From Thauera sedimentorum (GTDB lineage: Bacteria > Pseudomonadota > Gammaproteobacteria > Burkholderiales > Rhodocyclaceae): DNA of 64,000 nt. The translations under genes and the position numbers were made by a program. Numbering within the stretch: position 1 is the first letter of the stretch; every line of letters begins with the position of its first letter. The stretch is taken from positions 1,240,001-1,304,000 of the forward strand of contig NZ_JACTAH010000001.1 in NCBI RefSeq assembly GCF_014489115.1. Reading direction: 5' to 3'. Under the pieces are notes generated by a model, which was not told the DNA's origin, made no database searches, and was given only the letters and a program-made list of their open reading frames with translations. Of the stretch, positions 36,230-45,320 are shown in pieces.

Positions 36230-37405
36230 ATGAGCGTCATCGACATCACGAAAGACAGCCATCAGAAGCTGACCGCCATCCGCCGCGACATCCACGCGCA
36301 CCCGGAACTCGCCTTCGAGGAGCACCGCACCGCCGAGTTGGTGGCCCGCCACCTGGAGGCGCTGGGCATCGAGGTCCATCGCGGCATCGGCCGCACCGGC
36401 GTGGTAGGTGTGGTGCGCGGCGGGCGCGGCCTGCGCGCCATCGGCCTGCGTGCCGACATGGACGCCCTGCCGATGGCCGAGCGCAACGAGTTCGCCCACA
36501 AGTCGCGTCACGAAGGCTGCATGCACGCCTGCGGCCACGACGGCCACACCACCATGCTGCTGGGGGCGGCCGAAGTGCTGGCCGCACGGCGCGATTTCGA
36601 AGGCACGGTGTACCTGATCTTCCAGCCCGCGGAAGAAGGCGAGGGCGGCGGCAAGGCGATGATCGACGACGGCCTGCTCGAACGTTTCCCGATGGAGTCG
36701 GTGTTCGGCATGCACAACTGGCCGGGCATGCCCGCCGGCCATTTCGCCGTGCATACCGGCCCGGTGATGGCCAGCGCCGACCGCTTCGACATCGAGATCC
36801 TCGGCCACGGCGCGCACGCCGCCATGCCGCATCTGGGCTGCGACCCGGTGGCGGCCGGCGCGGCGCTGGTGCAGGCGGTGCAGACCATCGTCTCGCGCAC
36901 CCTGGACCCGATCGACGCGGCGGTGGTGTCGGTCACCCAGTTCCATGCCGGCGAGGCCTATAACGTCATTCCCGACCGCGCGCAGCTCTCCGGCACGGTG
37001 CGGGCCTTTTCCGAAACCGTGCAGGCGCGCATCGAGCAGCGCCTGGGCGAACTCTGCGAGGGCATCGCCGCAGCCTTCGGCGTTAAGGTGGACTTCCGCT
37101 ACCGGCGCGGCTACCCGCCGACCATCAACACCGCTGCCGAGGCCGAGTTGTGCGCCGAGGTGGCGCGCTCGCTGGTCGGCGCGGACGCGGTGCGCACCGA
37201 TGCGCGGCCGAGCATGGGGGCGGAAGACTTCGCCTATTTCCTGCAGAAGAAACCCGGCGCCTACGTGTGGATCGGCAACGGCCCGGGCGAGGGCGGCTGC
37301 ACCCTGCACAACCCCAACTACGACTTCAACGACGAGATCATCGTCCCCGGCGTGGCCTACTGGGTGGAACTCGTGCGCCGCATCCTGGGACCGCTGAAGA
37401 CCTGA
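36230..37405 (+). CDS. M20-family amidohydrolase (hippurate hydrolase/HipO-like)
   Basis: A 391-residue dinuclear-metal amidohydrolase. The metal-binding and catalytic motifs RADMDALP, HACGHDGHT and FQPAEEGEGGG are present, as well as the dimerisation domain with HGAHAAMPH. Members hydrolyse N-acyl or aromatic amides such as hippurate, N-acetyl-amino acids or indole-3-acetyl amino acids. The substrate is open. It is divergent from the DUF2126 gene and precedes the YbbP-type permease by 16 bp, so both may share a transcript. Confidence 0.88.
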   Translation: MSVIDITKDSHQKLTAIRRDIHAHPELAFEEHRTAELVARHLEALGIEVHRGIGRTGVVGVVRGGRGLRAIGLRADMDALPMAERNEFAHKSRHEGCMHACGHDGHTTMLLGAAEVLAARRDFEGTVYLIFQPAEEGEGGGKAMIDDGLLERFPMESVFGMHNWPGMPAGHFAVHTGPVMASADRFDIEILGHGAHAAMPHLGCDPVAAGAALVQAVQTIVSRTLDPIDAAVVSVTQFHAGEAYNVIPDRAQLSGTVRAFSETVQARIEQRLGELCEGIAAAFGVKVDFRYRRGYPPTINTAAEAELCAEVARSLVGADAVRTDARPSMGAEDFAYFLQKKPGAYVWIGNGPGEGGCTLHNPNYDFNDEIIVPGVAYWVELVRRILGPLKT

Positions 37406-37421
37406 TCCGGCGCGCCCGACC

Positions 37422-39911
37422 ATGAAGACCCTGAAACTCGCCTTCCGCATGATGCTGCGCGACCTGCGCGCCGGCGAACTGCACCTGCTCGGCCTGGCGA
37501 TCCTGATCGCCGTGGCCAGCCTGACCAGCGTCGGTTTCCTGGCCGACCGCGTGGGCCGCGGCCTGGACCGCGAGGCCAACCAGCTGCTCGGCGGCGACCT
37601 GCTGCTGCGCGCGGATCACCCGTGGTCGGAGAATTTCGTGGACGCCGCCCGCGAGCGCGGGCTTGCGACCGCCGGCACGGTGCTGTTCACCAGCATGGCC
37701 AGCACCGCGGAGCGTGCCGTGCTGACCGGCGTGAAGGCGGTGGACGAGGGCTACCCCTTGCGCGGCGCGGTGCGCATCGCCCCTGGCCCCAACCAGGCGG
37801 ACGCGGAAGCCGGCCGCGTGCCTGCACCCGGCGAGCTGTGGCTGGACGAGCGCCTGTTCGCCGAACTGGGCGTGAAGCTCGGCGACACCGTAGGCCTGGG
37901 CCTGGTGGAGTTCCGAGTCGGCGGCATGGTCACCTTCGAATCCGACCGCGGGGCGAACTTCTTCAGCCTGCTGCCGCGCGCCATCTTCAACACCGCGGAC
38001 CTGCCGGCGACCGGCCTGCTGGTCGAAGGCAGCCGCGCCACCTGGCGCCTGCATGTGGCCGGCAGCCCGCAGGACGTGGCTGCCTACGAAGCCTGGGTCA
38101 AGGACAACCTCGGACGCGGCGAGCGCCTGGAGAGCATCGACAATGCCCGCCCCGAGGTGCGTGCCGCGCTCGACCAGGCGCAGCGCTTCCTGCGTCTCGC
38201 GGCGCTATTGGCGGTCATTCTTGCTGCGGTGGCGGTGGGCTTGTCCTCGCGCCGTTTCATGGCCCGCCACCTCGATGGCTGCGCGGTGATGCGCTGCCTG
38301 GGTGCGGGGCACGGCCAGGTGCTGCGCCTGTTCGTCGGCGAGTTTCTGCTCTTCGGCCTGGTGGCGGCGCTGGCCGGCTGCGCGCTCGGCTGGCTCACCC
38401 AGTTCGCCCTGGCCGGGGCGCTGGCCGAGGTGGTCGCCACTTCGCTGCCCGCGCCCTCGCTGATGCCGCTGGCGCACGGGCTGGCCGTCGGACTGGTGCT
38501 GCTGGTCGGCTTCGCATTGCCGCAACTGCTGCGCCTGGGCGCGGTGCCCACGCTGCGCGTGCTGCGCCGCGAACTGGGCGGGGTGGAGCCGGTCACCGGC
38601 CTGGCCTGGGCGGCCGGTGCCGCTGCCCTGCTGGCCATCGTGTTCTGGATCGCCGCCGAACTGCGCCTGGGCCTGATGGTGGCCGGCGGCTTCGCGGTGG
38701 CGTTGGGCGTGTTCGCCCTGGCTGCGCGCGTGGTGCTCGGCCTGGCCGCCCGTCTGCGTGCAGGCGGGCCGGCGGGTGGCTGGCGCTACGGGCTGGCGGC
38801 GCTCTCGCGGCGCATGGGCGGCAGCGTGATCCAGGCCACCGCGCTGGGCATCGGCCTTACCGCCTTGCTGCTGCTCACCCTGATCCGCGCCGACCTGCTG
38901 CAGACCTGGCGGCAGACAGCCCCGCCGGATGCGCCCAACCGCTTCGTCATCAACATCCAGCCCGACCAGCAGGACGGAATGCGTGCCGCCTTCCGCGCCG
39001 CGGGACTGCCCGAGCCGGAACTGAAGCCGATGATCCGCGGGCGCATGACCGCGATCAACGGCGAAGCGGTCGACCCGACGCAGTACGAGGACAACCGCAC
39101 GCGGCGGCTGGCCGAGCGCGAGTTCAACCTGTCCTACGGCACACAGCTGCCGCCGGGCAACATGGTGTCCGCCGGTGCCTGGCATGGCGATGCCGGCTCG
39201 CCACAGTTGTCGGTGGAAGAGGGGCTGGCAAAGACCTTCTCGCTGAAGCTGGGCGACGTGGTGGCCTTCGAGGTCGCCGGCCAGCAGGTCGAGGCGCCGA
39301 TCACCAGCGTCCGCCGCCTGGAATGGGATTCGATGCGGGTGAACTTCTTCTTCATCGCCTCGCCCGGCCTGCTGGACGAGCATTCGGCCAGCCTGATCAC
39401 CAGCTTCCACCTGCCGCCCGAGCAGCACGGCTTCACCACCACCCTGGTCAACCAGTTCCCCAACCTGTCGGTGATCGACATCGCTGCGGTGCTGGCGCAG
39501 GTGCAGGCGATGATGGACAAGCTGATCGTGGTGGTGCAGTTCGTCTTCGGCTTCTCGCTCGCGGCCGGCCTGGTGGTGCTGTTCGCCGCGCTGCAGGCGA
39601 CCCACGACGAGCGCGAGTACGAGCTGGCGATGCTGCGTACCCTGGGTGCGCGCAACAATCAGGTGCGTCACGCGCTGATGGCGGAGTTCCTCGCGCTCGG
39701 GGCGGTGGCCGGCGTGCTGGCCGGCATCGGCGCCAGCGCCATTGGCTGGGTGCTGGCCGACCAGGTCTTCCGCATGGATTACGTGCCGGGCGTGCTGCCG
39801 GTGAGCGCGGGCGCCGCGCTCGGCGCGCTGGGCGTGCTGGCCGGGGGCTGGGTGGGCGTGCGCCGGCTGCTGGGCCGTCCGCCGCTGGCCAGTCTGCGCG
39901 CACTGGGCTAG
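37422..39911 (+). CDS. FtsX-like ABC transporter permease (YbbP type)
   Basis: An 829-residue membrane protein with two FtsX-type permease halves. The N-terminal KLAFRMMLRDLRAGELHLL is followed by a membrane helix, a large extracytoplasmic region (about 45-250), clusters of helices around 255-350 and 395-440, a second extracytoplasmic region and a final FtsX block (LRTLGARNNQVRHALMAEF near 740). The family works with an ATPase such as YbbA in lipid or lipoprotein-related transport or mechanotransmission. No such ATPase gene is adjacent here, so the partner must be elsewhere. ATG lies 16 bp after the M20 stop. Confidence 0.85.
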   Translation: MKTLKLAFRMMLRDLRAGELHLLGLAILIAVASLTSVGFLADRVGRGLDREANQLLGGDLLLRADHPWSENFVDAARERGLATAGTVLFTSMASTAERAVLTGVKAVDEGYPLRGAVRIAPGPNQADAEAGRVPAPGELWLDERLFAELGVKLGDTVGLGLVEFRVGGMVTFESDRGANFFSLLPRAIFNTADLPATGLLVEGSRATWRLHVAGSPQDVAAYEAWVKDNLGRGERLESIDNARPEVRAALDQAQRFLRLAALLAVILAAVAVGLSSRRFMARHLDGCAVMRCLGAGHGQVLRLFVGEFLLFGLVAALAGCALGWLTQFALAGALAEVVATSLPAPSLMPLAHGLAVGLVLLVGFALPQLLRLGAVPTLRVLRRELGGVEPVTGLAWAAGAAALLAIVFWIAAELRLGLMVAGGFAVALGVFALAARVVLGLAARLRAGGPAGGWRYGLAALSRRMGGSVIQATALGIGLTALLLLTLIRADLLQTWRQTAPPDAPNRFVINIQPDQQDGMRAAFRAAGLPEPELKPMIRGRMTAINGEAVDPTQYEDNRTRRLAEREFNLSYGTQLPPGNMVSAGAWHGDAGSPQLSVEEGLAKTFSLKLGDVVAFEVAGQQVEAPITSVRRLEWDSMRVNFFFIASPGLLDEHSASLITSFHLPPEQHGFTTTLVNQFPNLSVIDIAAVLAQVQAMMDKLIVVVQFVFGFSLAAGLVVLFAALQATHDEREYELAMLRTLGARNNQVRHALMAEFLALGAVAGVLAGIGASAIGWVLADQVFRMDYVPGVLPVSAGAALGALGVLAGGWVGVRRLLGRPPLASLRALG

Positions 39912-39984
39912 GGCGGCAGGCGGCTGCGCTGGCAGGGGCGGTCCTGGCTGTGCGACTACGGTGGCCGGTCTTCTGACGGGGGTA

Positions 39985-40007
39985 TCGCGGCCAAGGCCGC
40001 TCCTACA
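39985..40007. repeat. REP-like palindromic intergenic element
   Basis: The short palindrome GCGGCCAAGGCCGC within a TCGCGGCC...CTCCTACA context resembles the REP elements (GTAGGAGCGGCCTTGGCCGCGA type) common in Pseudomonas and Rhodocyclales. A degenerate inverted partner (GGAGCGGTCTTGCGGG) follows at 40009. It sits between two convergent genes and could also end transcription. Confidence 0.5.
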
Positions 40008-40044
40008 TGGAGCGGTCTTGCGGGGGTATCCTGCGACAGGATGC

Positions 40045-41442
40045 TCAGTCGGTTAGGCTGAGTGAGGAGGGGGCGCATTCGACGCGATTGCGCCCCTTGC
40101 GCTTGGCGGCATACATGGCCAGGTCGGCACGCTCGACCAGGTCGTCCATGCGGTCGCCCGGGCGCAGGCTTGCGCAGCCCACCGAGATGGTGACCTGCAG
40201 CGGCGCGCCGCCCACATCGATCTGCAAGCCGGCGACGCGGGCGCGCAGCAGTTCGGCAGTTTCCGCTGCGGCGTCCTGGTCGGTTTCCGGCAGCAAGAGC
40301 ACGAACTCCTCGCCGCCGTGGCGGGCCAGCAGGTCGCTGTGGCGCGTCTCGCTGCCCAGTGCGCCGGCAATGCGGGCGAGCACCTGATCGCCAGTCGCAT
40401 GCCCCCAGTTGTCGTTGATGCTCTTGAAATGATCGATGTCGATCATCAGCAGGGACAGCGGGCGGCGGTAGCGGAAGGCGCGCTCCAGCTCGAAGCGCAG
40501 GCGGTCCATCAGCGTGCGGCGGTTGGCGAGGCCGGTGAGCGGATCGCTCGCCGCCAGGCGTTGCAGTTCCAGGTTCTGGTCCGACAAACGGTCCAGCAGC
40601 GCGCCGAGTTCGGCGGTCATCTGGTCGAGCTCGTCACGGGGGCTGCCCGAGCGCAGTCGCTGCGCCTCCACCGTGCCGCTCATCATGCCGTCGCGCAGTC
40701 GTGCGATGCGCCGCAGCAGGCGCCGGTCGACCAGGCGGTACTGGGCGAACATCAGCACGCCTACCAGCAGCCCGGCGCCAATGAGCAGCGCGCCCTGAAG
40801 CCAGCGCTGCTGCGCGAGTTGTTCGCGCTGGGCACTGAAGGCGTTTTCACTGTCGTGGGTGGCGATGGCGGCGTGACTCGCCAGCGTGAGCCCCAGATCG
40901 TCCAGCCGGCGGGCAAGGTCGCGCTCACTGCGCCGGGCTTCCAGCAGGCGGTCGGCCGGTAGCAGCCCTTGATCGACATCCCTCGCCACCTCGATGCGCC
41001 GCTCGGTGGCCGCGAAGGCCAGTTCGGCGGTGTGGCGTATCTCGTTCAGGGTACTGGTCAACGCGTCGTTCAGTTTCCCGGGCCCGGACCCCAGCGTGTC
41101 CTCGATGAGTGCCAGGCCGCCGGATACCATGTCATGAACGGTTCGCGCCTCGGCCTGGGTCATGGCAAGCGGCAGGCGGGCCACATGCACGCTGAGCGCC
41201 CTGCTGTCCGCTTCCAGCTGAAGGGCGGCGTGCCAGTTCGGCAAGGCCACTTCTTCCAGCCCGACCGCGCTGCGCTGGATCTGGAACTGGACCACGAGCG
41301 GGGCGCCGATGGCGCAAAGCAGGACGGCCGACATCACCGCCGAGAAACGCAGAAAGCTGCTCCTCACCGAGCGGGCGGAAACGGCAGGAGGGCGTTCGGG
41401 TGGCATGATCCAGGGCAGCAGATGGAGCGCGATGCCTTTCAT
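40045..41442 (-). CDS. Membrane-bound diguanylate cyclase
   Basis: A 465-residue protein. A membrane helix near residues 30-52, a helical periplasmic sensor (about 55-210), a second helix (about 212-232), a short HAMP-like linker and a GGDEF domain (about 290-455) are visible. The active-site GGEEF begins at residue 376, with the inhibitory site RHSD exactly five residues before it (367-370), so this should be an active, product-inhibited cyclase. The first ATG (41442) lacks a ribosome site; the ATG at 41406 (453 residues) is possible. It is divergent from an orphan binding-protein gene across about 115 bp. Confidence 0.88.
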   Translation of the reverse strand: MKGIALHLLPWIMPPERPPAVSARSVRSSFLRFSAVMSAVLLCAIGAPLVVQFQIQRSAVGLEEVALPNWHAALQLEADSRALSVHVARLPLAMTQAEARTVHDMVSGGLALIEDTLGSGPGKLNDALTSTLNEIRHTAELAFAATERRIEVARDVDQGLLPADRLLEARRSERDLARRLDDLGLTLASHAAIATHDSENAFSAQREQLAQQRWLQGALLIGAGLLVGVLMFAQYRLVDRRLLRRIARLRDGMMSGTVEAQRLRSGSPRDELDQMTAELGALLDRLSDQNLELQRLAASDPLTGLANRRTLMDRLRFELERAFRYRRPLSLLMIDIDHFKSINDNWGHATGDQVLARIAGALGSETRHSDLLARHGGEEFVLLLPETDQDAAAETAELLRARVAGLQIDVGGAPLQVTISVGCASLRPGDRMDDLVERADLAMYAAKRKGRNRVECAPSSLSLTD

Positions 41443-41557
41443 GCTATACCATTTGGCGTAGTTTCAAATCCATCGGATGAGATTGGCCGCGGCTGCGGCG
41501 TGGCGAAGGGGACTGCGGCCGGGGCCGGCTGTGCCCGAGAACACTGTGGAGGCAGGC

Positions 41558-42586
41558 ATGGGGATGCTTCGGTTTTGCTTGAGACTGGCGCTGGTTCTGG
41601 GGACCGCCGTGCCTGCCGGCGGCATGGCCGCCGACGACACGCTGGCCGCGGTGCGCGAGCGCGGTGCGGTGCGCTGCGCGGTGGATGGCACGCCGGGCTT
41701 TGGCGGGCTGGATCGCGAGGGGCAGCCGGCCGGCGTGGATGTGGCCTTCTGTCGCGCAGTGGCCGCTGCGGTGCTGGGCGATGCGCAGGCCGTCCGCATC
41801 GAGCGCATCAGCACGGCGAACAAGTTCCAGGCGCTGGTGGGCGACGAGGTGGATATCGCTTTCGGCATGGCCACCTGGACGCTGACCCGCGACGCCGCCC
41901 TCGGGGTGCGTTTCGTGGCCCCGGTGTTCCACGACGGACAAGCCCTGATGGCGTGGACCGATACGCCGCTGCGCAGCCTGACGGATGCGGCCGGCAAGCG
42001 CGTGTGCGTGCAAAGCGGTACGACGTCCGCTGCCAACCTGGCGGACGTGTCGCGGGTGCGCGGGCTGGCGCTGCAACTGGTCGAGTCGCCCAGCACCGAG
42101 ATGCGCCTGCAACGCTTCCTGCGCCGCGACTGCGAACTGATCAGCGGCGATCGCGCCGAACTGGCCGCGGTGCGGGCCACCCGCACACCCGATCCGGCGC
42201 GCTGGCAGATCCTCGACGAGACCTTCTCCCGCGAACCGCTGGGCCCCTATGTGCGCGCGGGCGACGAGCGCTGGTTCGGCATCGTGCGGTGGGTGATCAA
42301 CGCCACGCTGATCGCCGAGGTCTACGGGATCGATTCGGGCAGCGTCGGCAAGGTGGACGAACACACCGCCTCGGGCGAGGTGCGCATGCTGGCCGGCCGC
42401 GACCCGACTTCCGGCGCGGCGCTCGGCCTGGGGAGCGACTGGGCGCGCAACGTGATCGCCCAGGTCGGCAACTACGCGGAGATCTTTGCCCGCAGCGTCG
42501 GCAGGGAGAGCGCGCTGGGTCTGGAGCGTGGGCCGAATGCGCTGTGGCGCGACGGCGGTCTGTTCTTTCCGCCGCCTTTGCGCTGA
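41558..42586 (+). CDS. Amino-acid-type periplasmic binding protein (AapJ/GltI-like), orphan
   Basis: A 342-residue binding protein. The ATG at 41558 follows GGAGG with good spacing and opens a signal peptide (LRFCLRLALVLGTAVPAGG, then MAA cleavage). Segments DTLAAVRERGAVRCAV, GVDVAFCRAVAAAVLGDA and DIAFGMATWTLTRDA are typical of general L-amino acid binding proteins. No AapQMP-type permease or ATPase follows. It is instead flanked by a diverging cyclase and a convergent EAL gene. It may be a sensor-type ligand-binding protein or may serve a transporter encoded elsewhere. Confidence 0.85.
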   Translation: MGMLRFCLRLALVLGTAVPAGGMAADDTLAAVRERGAVRCAVDGTPGFGGLDREGQPAGVDVAFCRAVAAAVLGDAQAVRIERISTANKFQALVGDEVDIAFGMATWTLTRDAALGVRFVAPVFHDGQALMAWTDTPLRSLTDAAGKRVCVQSGTTSAANLADVSRVRGLALQLVESPSTEMRLQRFLRRDCELISGDRAELAAVRATRTPDPARWQILDETFSREPLGPYVRAGDERWFGIVRWVINATLIAEVYGIDSGSVGKVDEHTASGEVRMLAGRDPTSGAALGLGSDWARNVIAQVGNYAEIFARSVGRESALGLERGPNALWRDGGLFFPPPLR

Positions 42587-42637
42587 GCGCTGGCGGCTGT
42601 TGCTGCTACCGCCTGTTCGGGAACTCCGGCCCTGGGT

Positions 42638-43936
42638 TCAGGCCCAGGCCACGTCGCCGCACAGCACGCGGCGCTGGCCGCCGGCCTGGAAGCAGATCGA
42701 CACGGTGACGCACAACACGGCGCTGGAGATGCACAGGTAGGGGCGGGTCACGCAGACGCGCCCCGGGGTCTCCATGGCGCGGCGGAAGTAGGGGCGGCGC
42801 GACCAGCGCGAACGCGCGGCGTCGCTCTCCGGGGTGATGCCTTCGGCCAGGCGCTCGCCGTGCGCCGGAATGTTGCGGCTGATCTGGAAGCCCTGTTCGT
42901 CCAGCATGTAGCAGCGCAGCGCGCCGGGCTGGCCGAGAAAGAGCCGCAGCGCCTCGTCCGCGCTGCGGCGGTCCGCCAGCAGGGAGGCGGCGTGGCCGAT
43001 GGCATTCACGTAGTCACTGATGCGCTCGCGGTAGCGCCGGGTGTCGTCGGCCTGCGAGGTGTCGTAGTCGGTCCACACCGCGTCGATGGCGGCGACCGAC
43101 GGCGCCGGATCGGGCGTCTCGCCGCTGGGGCGGCCGAAGAAATAGCCCTGGGCGAAGTCCACGTCGGCCGCCATGGCGATGCGCGCCTGTTCGGCGGTCT
43201 CGATGCCTTCGAGCAGTACCAGCGATCCGGCTTCGTGCAACAGCTCGACGATCTGCGGCAGCAGGCGGCGGGCGCTCTCGTCGATGGCCGCGCGCACCGC
43301 GAAGTCGCGGTCGAGCTTGACGATCTCCGGCTTCAGCCGCCAGACGCGGTCGAAGTTGGAGTGCCCCGCGCCGAAATCGTCCAGCGCGATGCGGCAGCCG
43401 AGATCGCGCAGGTAGAGCACGCTGGACTCGAAGGAGGAATCGTCGGTCAGCACGTCCTCGGTGATCTCGATGACCAGCCGCTCGGGCGGCAGATCGAACG
43501 CGGCGGCGGTTTCGCGCATGAAGCTCGCGCAGTCGGTCGAGTGCATGCTGGCGAAGGCCAGCGGGTGCATGTTGAGGAACAGATAGCCGCCGGCGCCGAA
43601 GGCCGCAGCCTGGCCGATGTGCAGGTAGCGGCAGCTGCGGTCCAGGTCGATCAGTTCCGCCGCGGTGTCGGCCTGGCGCAGCAGCGTCAGGGGCGGCACC
43701 GCTTCTCCTGCGGCGTCGGTGGCGCGCACCAGGCCTTCGTGCCCCACCACGCGGCGGTGGCTGAAGCTGACGATAGGCTGCAGGTGGCTGCACAGCCGAT
43801 GCCCCGCCCAGTCGACCGTCAGCCGTCCGTCGCGGCGGCTGGTCAGGCGCTGCAGCGCGCCGAAATCGAGGAGGGCGTCGCTGCGTGGCCGGAACTCGGG
43901 ACTGTGGACGGGCATCATGCTCAAGGTCTTGCGCAC
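42638..43936 (-). CDS. EAL-domain protein with C-terminal Cache/YkuI-like domain
   Basis: A 432-residue protein without membrane helices. The EAL domain (about 45-275) has the variant signature HEGLVR (Glu67), while NMHP, EITED, ALDDFGAG, KLDRDF and EGIET are kept. The C-terminal domain (about 300-420) resembles the YkuI C-terminal PAS/Cache-like region. The EAL-to-EGL change leaves the metal-binding Glu. Phosphodiesterase activity is plausible but not certain, since some such proteins only bind c-di-GMP. The start used is GTG; an ATG 18 bp downstream is an alternative. It converges with the binding-protein gene. Confidence 0.83.
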   Translation of the reverse strand: MRKTLSMMPVHSPEFRPRSDALLDFGALQRLTSRRDGRLTVDWAGHRLCSHLQPIVSFSHRRVVGHEGLVRATDAAGEAVPPLTLLRQADTAAELIDLDRSCRYLHIGQAAAFGAGGYLFLNMHPLAFASMHSTDCASFMRETAAAFDLPPERLVIEITEDVLTDDSSFESSVLYLRDLGCRIALDDFGAGHSNFDRVWRLKPEIVKLDRDFAVRAAIDESARRLLPQIVELLHEAGSLVLLEGIETAEQARIAMAADVDFAQGYFFGRPSGETPDPAPSVAAIDAVWTDYDTSQADDTRRYRERISDYVNAIGHAASLLADRRSADEALRLFLGQPGALRCYMLDEQGFQISRNIPAHGERLAEGITPESDAARSRWSRRPYFRRAMETPGRVCVTRPYLCISSAVLCVTVSICFQAGGQRRVLCGDVAWA

Positions 43937-43972
43937 TTCATGTTGCAGAGCAGCGAAAGATACCCCAATCGA

Positions 43973-43978
43973 TATAAT
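43973..43978 (+). promoter_or_regulatory. Consensus -10 element for rmuC
   Basis: A perfect TATAAT lies 28 bp before the rmuC GTG, in the 70-bp divergent region shared with the EAL gene. No good -35 is present at 16-18 bp, so another factor or an extended element may help. Predicted start is near 43985. Confidence 0.45.
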
Positions 43979-44006
43979 CCCGCATGATCTGTGTCAGGAG
44001 AATGTC

Positions 44007-45320
44007 GTGTTCGAGCAATTGCCGCCGCCGGCGATCCTTCTACCCGCACTGATCCTTGCGGCGCTCTGCGCGGGGCTGGTGTGGCAGGCCGTGAGGTTGA
44101 ACCGGCTGGGCCGCGAGCTGGCCGAAACCCTGGGCGAGCGCATCGAGGCGCAGCGCGACGAGCAGCAGCGCGAGGCCCTGCGCCGCCAGCAGCTCGACCT
44201 GCACGAAGGCTTCGCCCGCCAGCGCGAGGAGATCGCCCTGCGCCTGGCGGAGCAGTCCGGGCTGATGGTCAATGCGCAGGAACGCCTGCGCGGCGAACTG
44301 CTCGGCCACACCCTGAAGACGCTCTCCGAGCACGCCCGCGCCGACCGCGAACTGCTGGAAGGCGGCCTGCAGCGCGCCTCCCTGCAACTGGCGGGCAGCA
44401 TCGAGTCGCTCACCCGCAGCGTCAACGAACGCCTGGAGGCGATCAGCGGGCATGTGAACCAGCGCCTGGACGAAGGCTTCCGCAAGACCAACGAAACCTT
44501 CGCCAACGTGATGGCGCGCTTGGCGACCATAGACGAGGCACAGAAGAAGATCGACGGGCTGACCACCAACGTGGTCAGCCTGCAGGAGCTGCTCGGCGAC
44601 AAGAAGGCACGCGGCGCCTTCGGCGAGGTGCAGCTGGAAGCGCTGGTGCGCAACGCGCTGCCGGCCGAGGCGCGCGAGTTCCAGGCCACGCTGCCCAACG
44701 GCACCCGCGCCGACTGCGTGCTGCGCCTGCCCGCGCCCACCGGGCTGGTGGCGGTGGATGCCAAGTTCCCGCTGGAGAACTACCACCGCATGTTCGACTC
44801 ATCGCTCGCCGAGGCCGACCGGCGCGCGGCGCAGGGCGCCTTCCGCGCCGACGTAAAACGCCACGTCGACGCGATCGCCGACAAGTACATCATTCCGGGC
44901 GTCACCTCGGACGGCGCGGTGATGTTCCTGCCCGCGGAAGCGGTGTTCGCCGAACTGCACGCCTACCACCCGGAGGTGGTGGCCCATGCGCAGGCGCGCA
45001 GGGTGTGGATCGTCTCGCCGACCACGCTGATGGCGGTGCTCAACACCGCGCGCGCGGTCTTGAAGGACGTCGAGACGCGCAAGCAGATCCACGTCATCAA
45101 GGACGCGCTGGCCAAGCTGGCCAAGGACTTCCACCGCTTCGACGAGCGCATGAACGCGCTGGCGCGCCACATCGAGCAGGCCGGGCGCGACGTGCAGGAG
45201 GTGCAGGTGTCCAGCCGCAAGATCACCGCGCACTTCCAGAAGATCGAGTCCGCACGGCTGGATGAGCTCGACGAGGCGGAAAAAGAGCCCGCGGTGCCGG
45301 CGGTTCAGCCGCCGATGTAG
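44007..45320 (+). CDS. rmuC: DNA recombination protein RmuC
   Basis: A 437-residue protein. An N-terminal membrane helix (about 6-27) is followed by a long coiled coil (30-190) and the RmuC nuclease-like core with [32 protein letters not shown] and [18 protein letters not shown] start at 44007 is chosen because AGGAG lies 6 nt upstream; the open frame extends further but without homology. RmuC limits DNA inversions and acts in recombination/repair. Its 3' end overlaps moaA (convergent) by 16 bp. Confidence 0.92.
   Translation: MFEQLPPPAILLPALILAALCAGLVWQAVRLNRLGRELAETLGERIEAQRDEQQREALRRQQLDLHEGFARQREEIALRLAEQSGLMVNAQERLRGELLGHTLKTLSEHARADRELLEGGLQRASLQLAGSIESLTRSVNERLEAISGHVNQRLDEGFRKTNETFANVMARLATIDEAQKKIDGLTTNVVSLQELLGDKKARGAFGEVQLEALVRNALPAEAREFQATLPNGTRADCVLRLPAPTGLVAVDAKFPLENYHRMFDSSLAEADRRAAQGAFRADVKRHVDAIADKYIIPGVTSDGAVMFLPAEAVFAELHAYHPEVVAHAQARRVWIVSPTTLMAVLNTARAVLKDVETRKQIHVIKDALAKLAKDFHRFDERMNALARHIEQAGRDVQEVQVSSRKITAHFQKIESARLDELDEAEKEPAVPAVQPPM

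Noticed and set aside
37422..39976. Alternative overlapping plus-strand frame through the permease gene
   Set aside because: The translated sequence is Arg/Ala-rich low complexity, unlike the clear membrane protein in the other frame.
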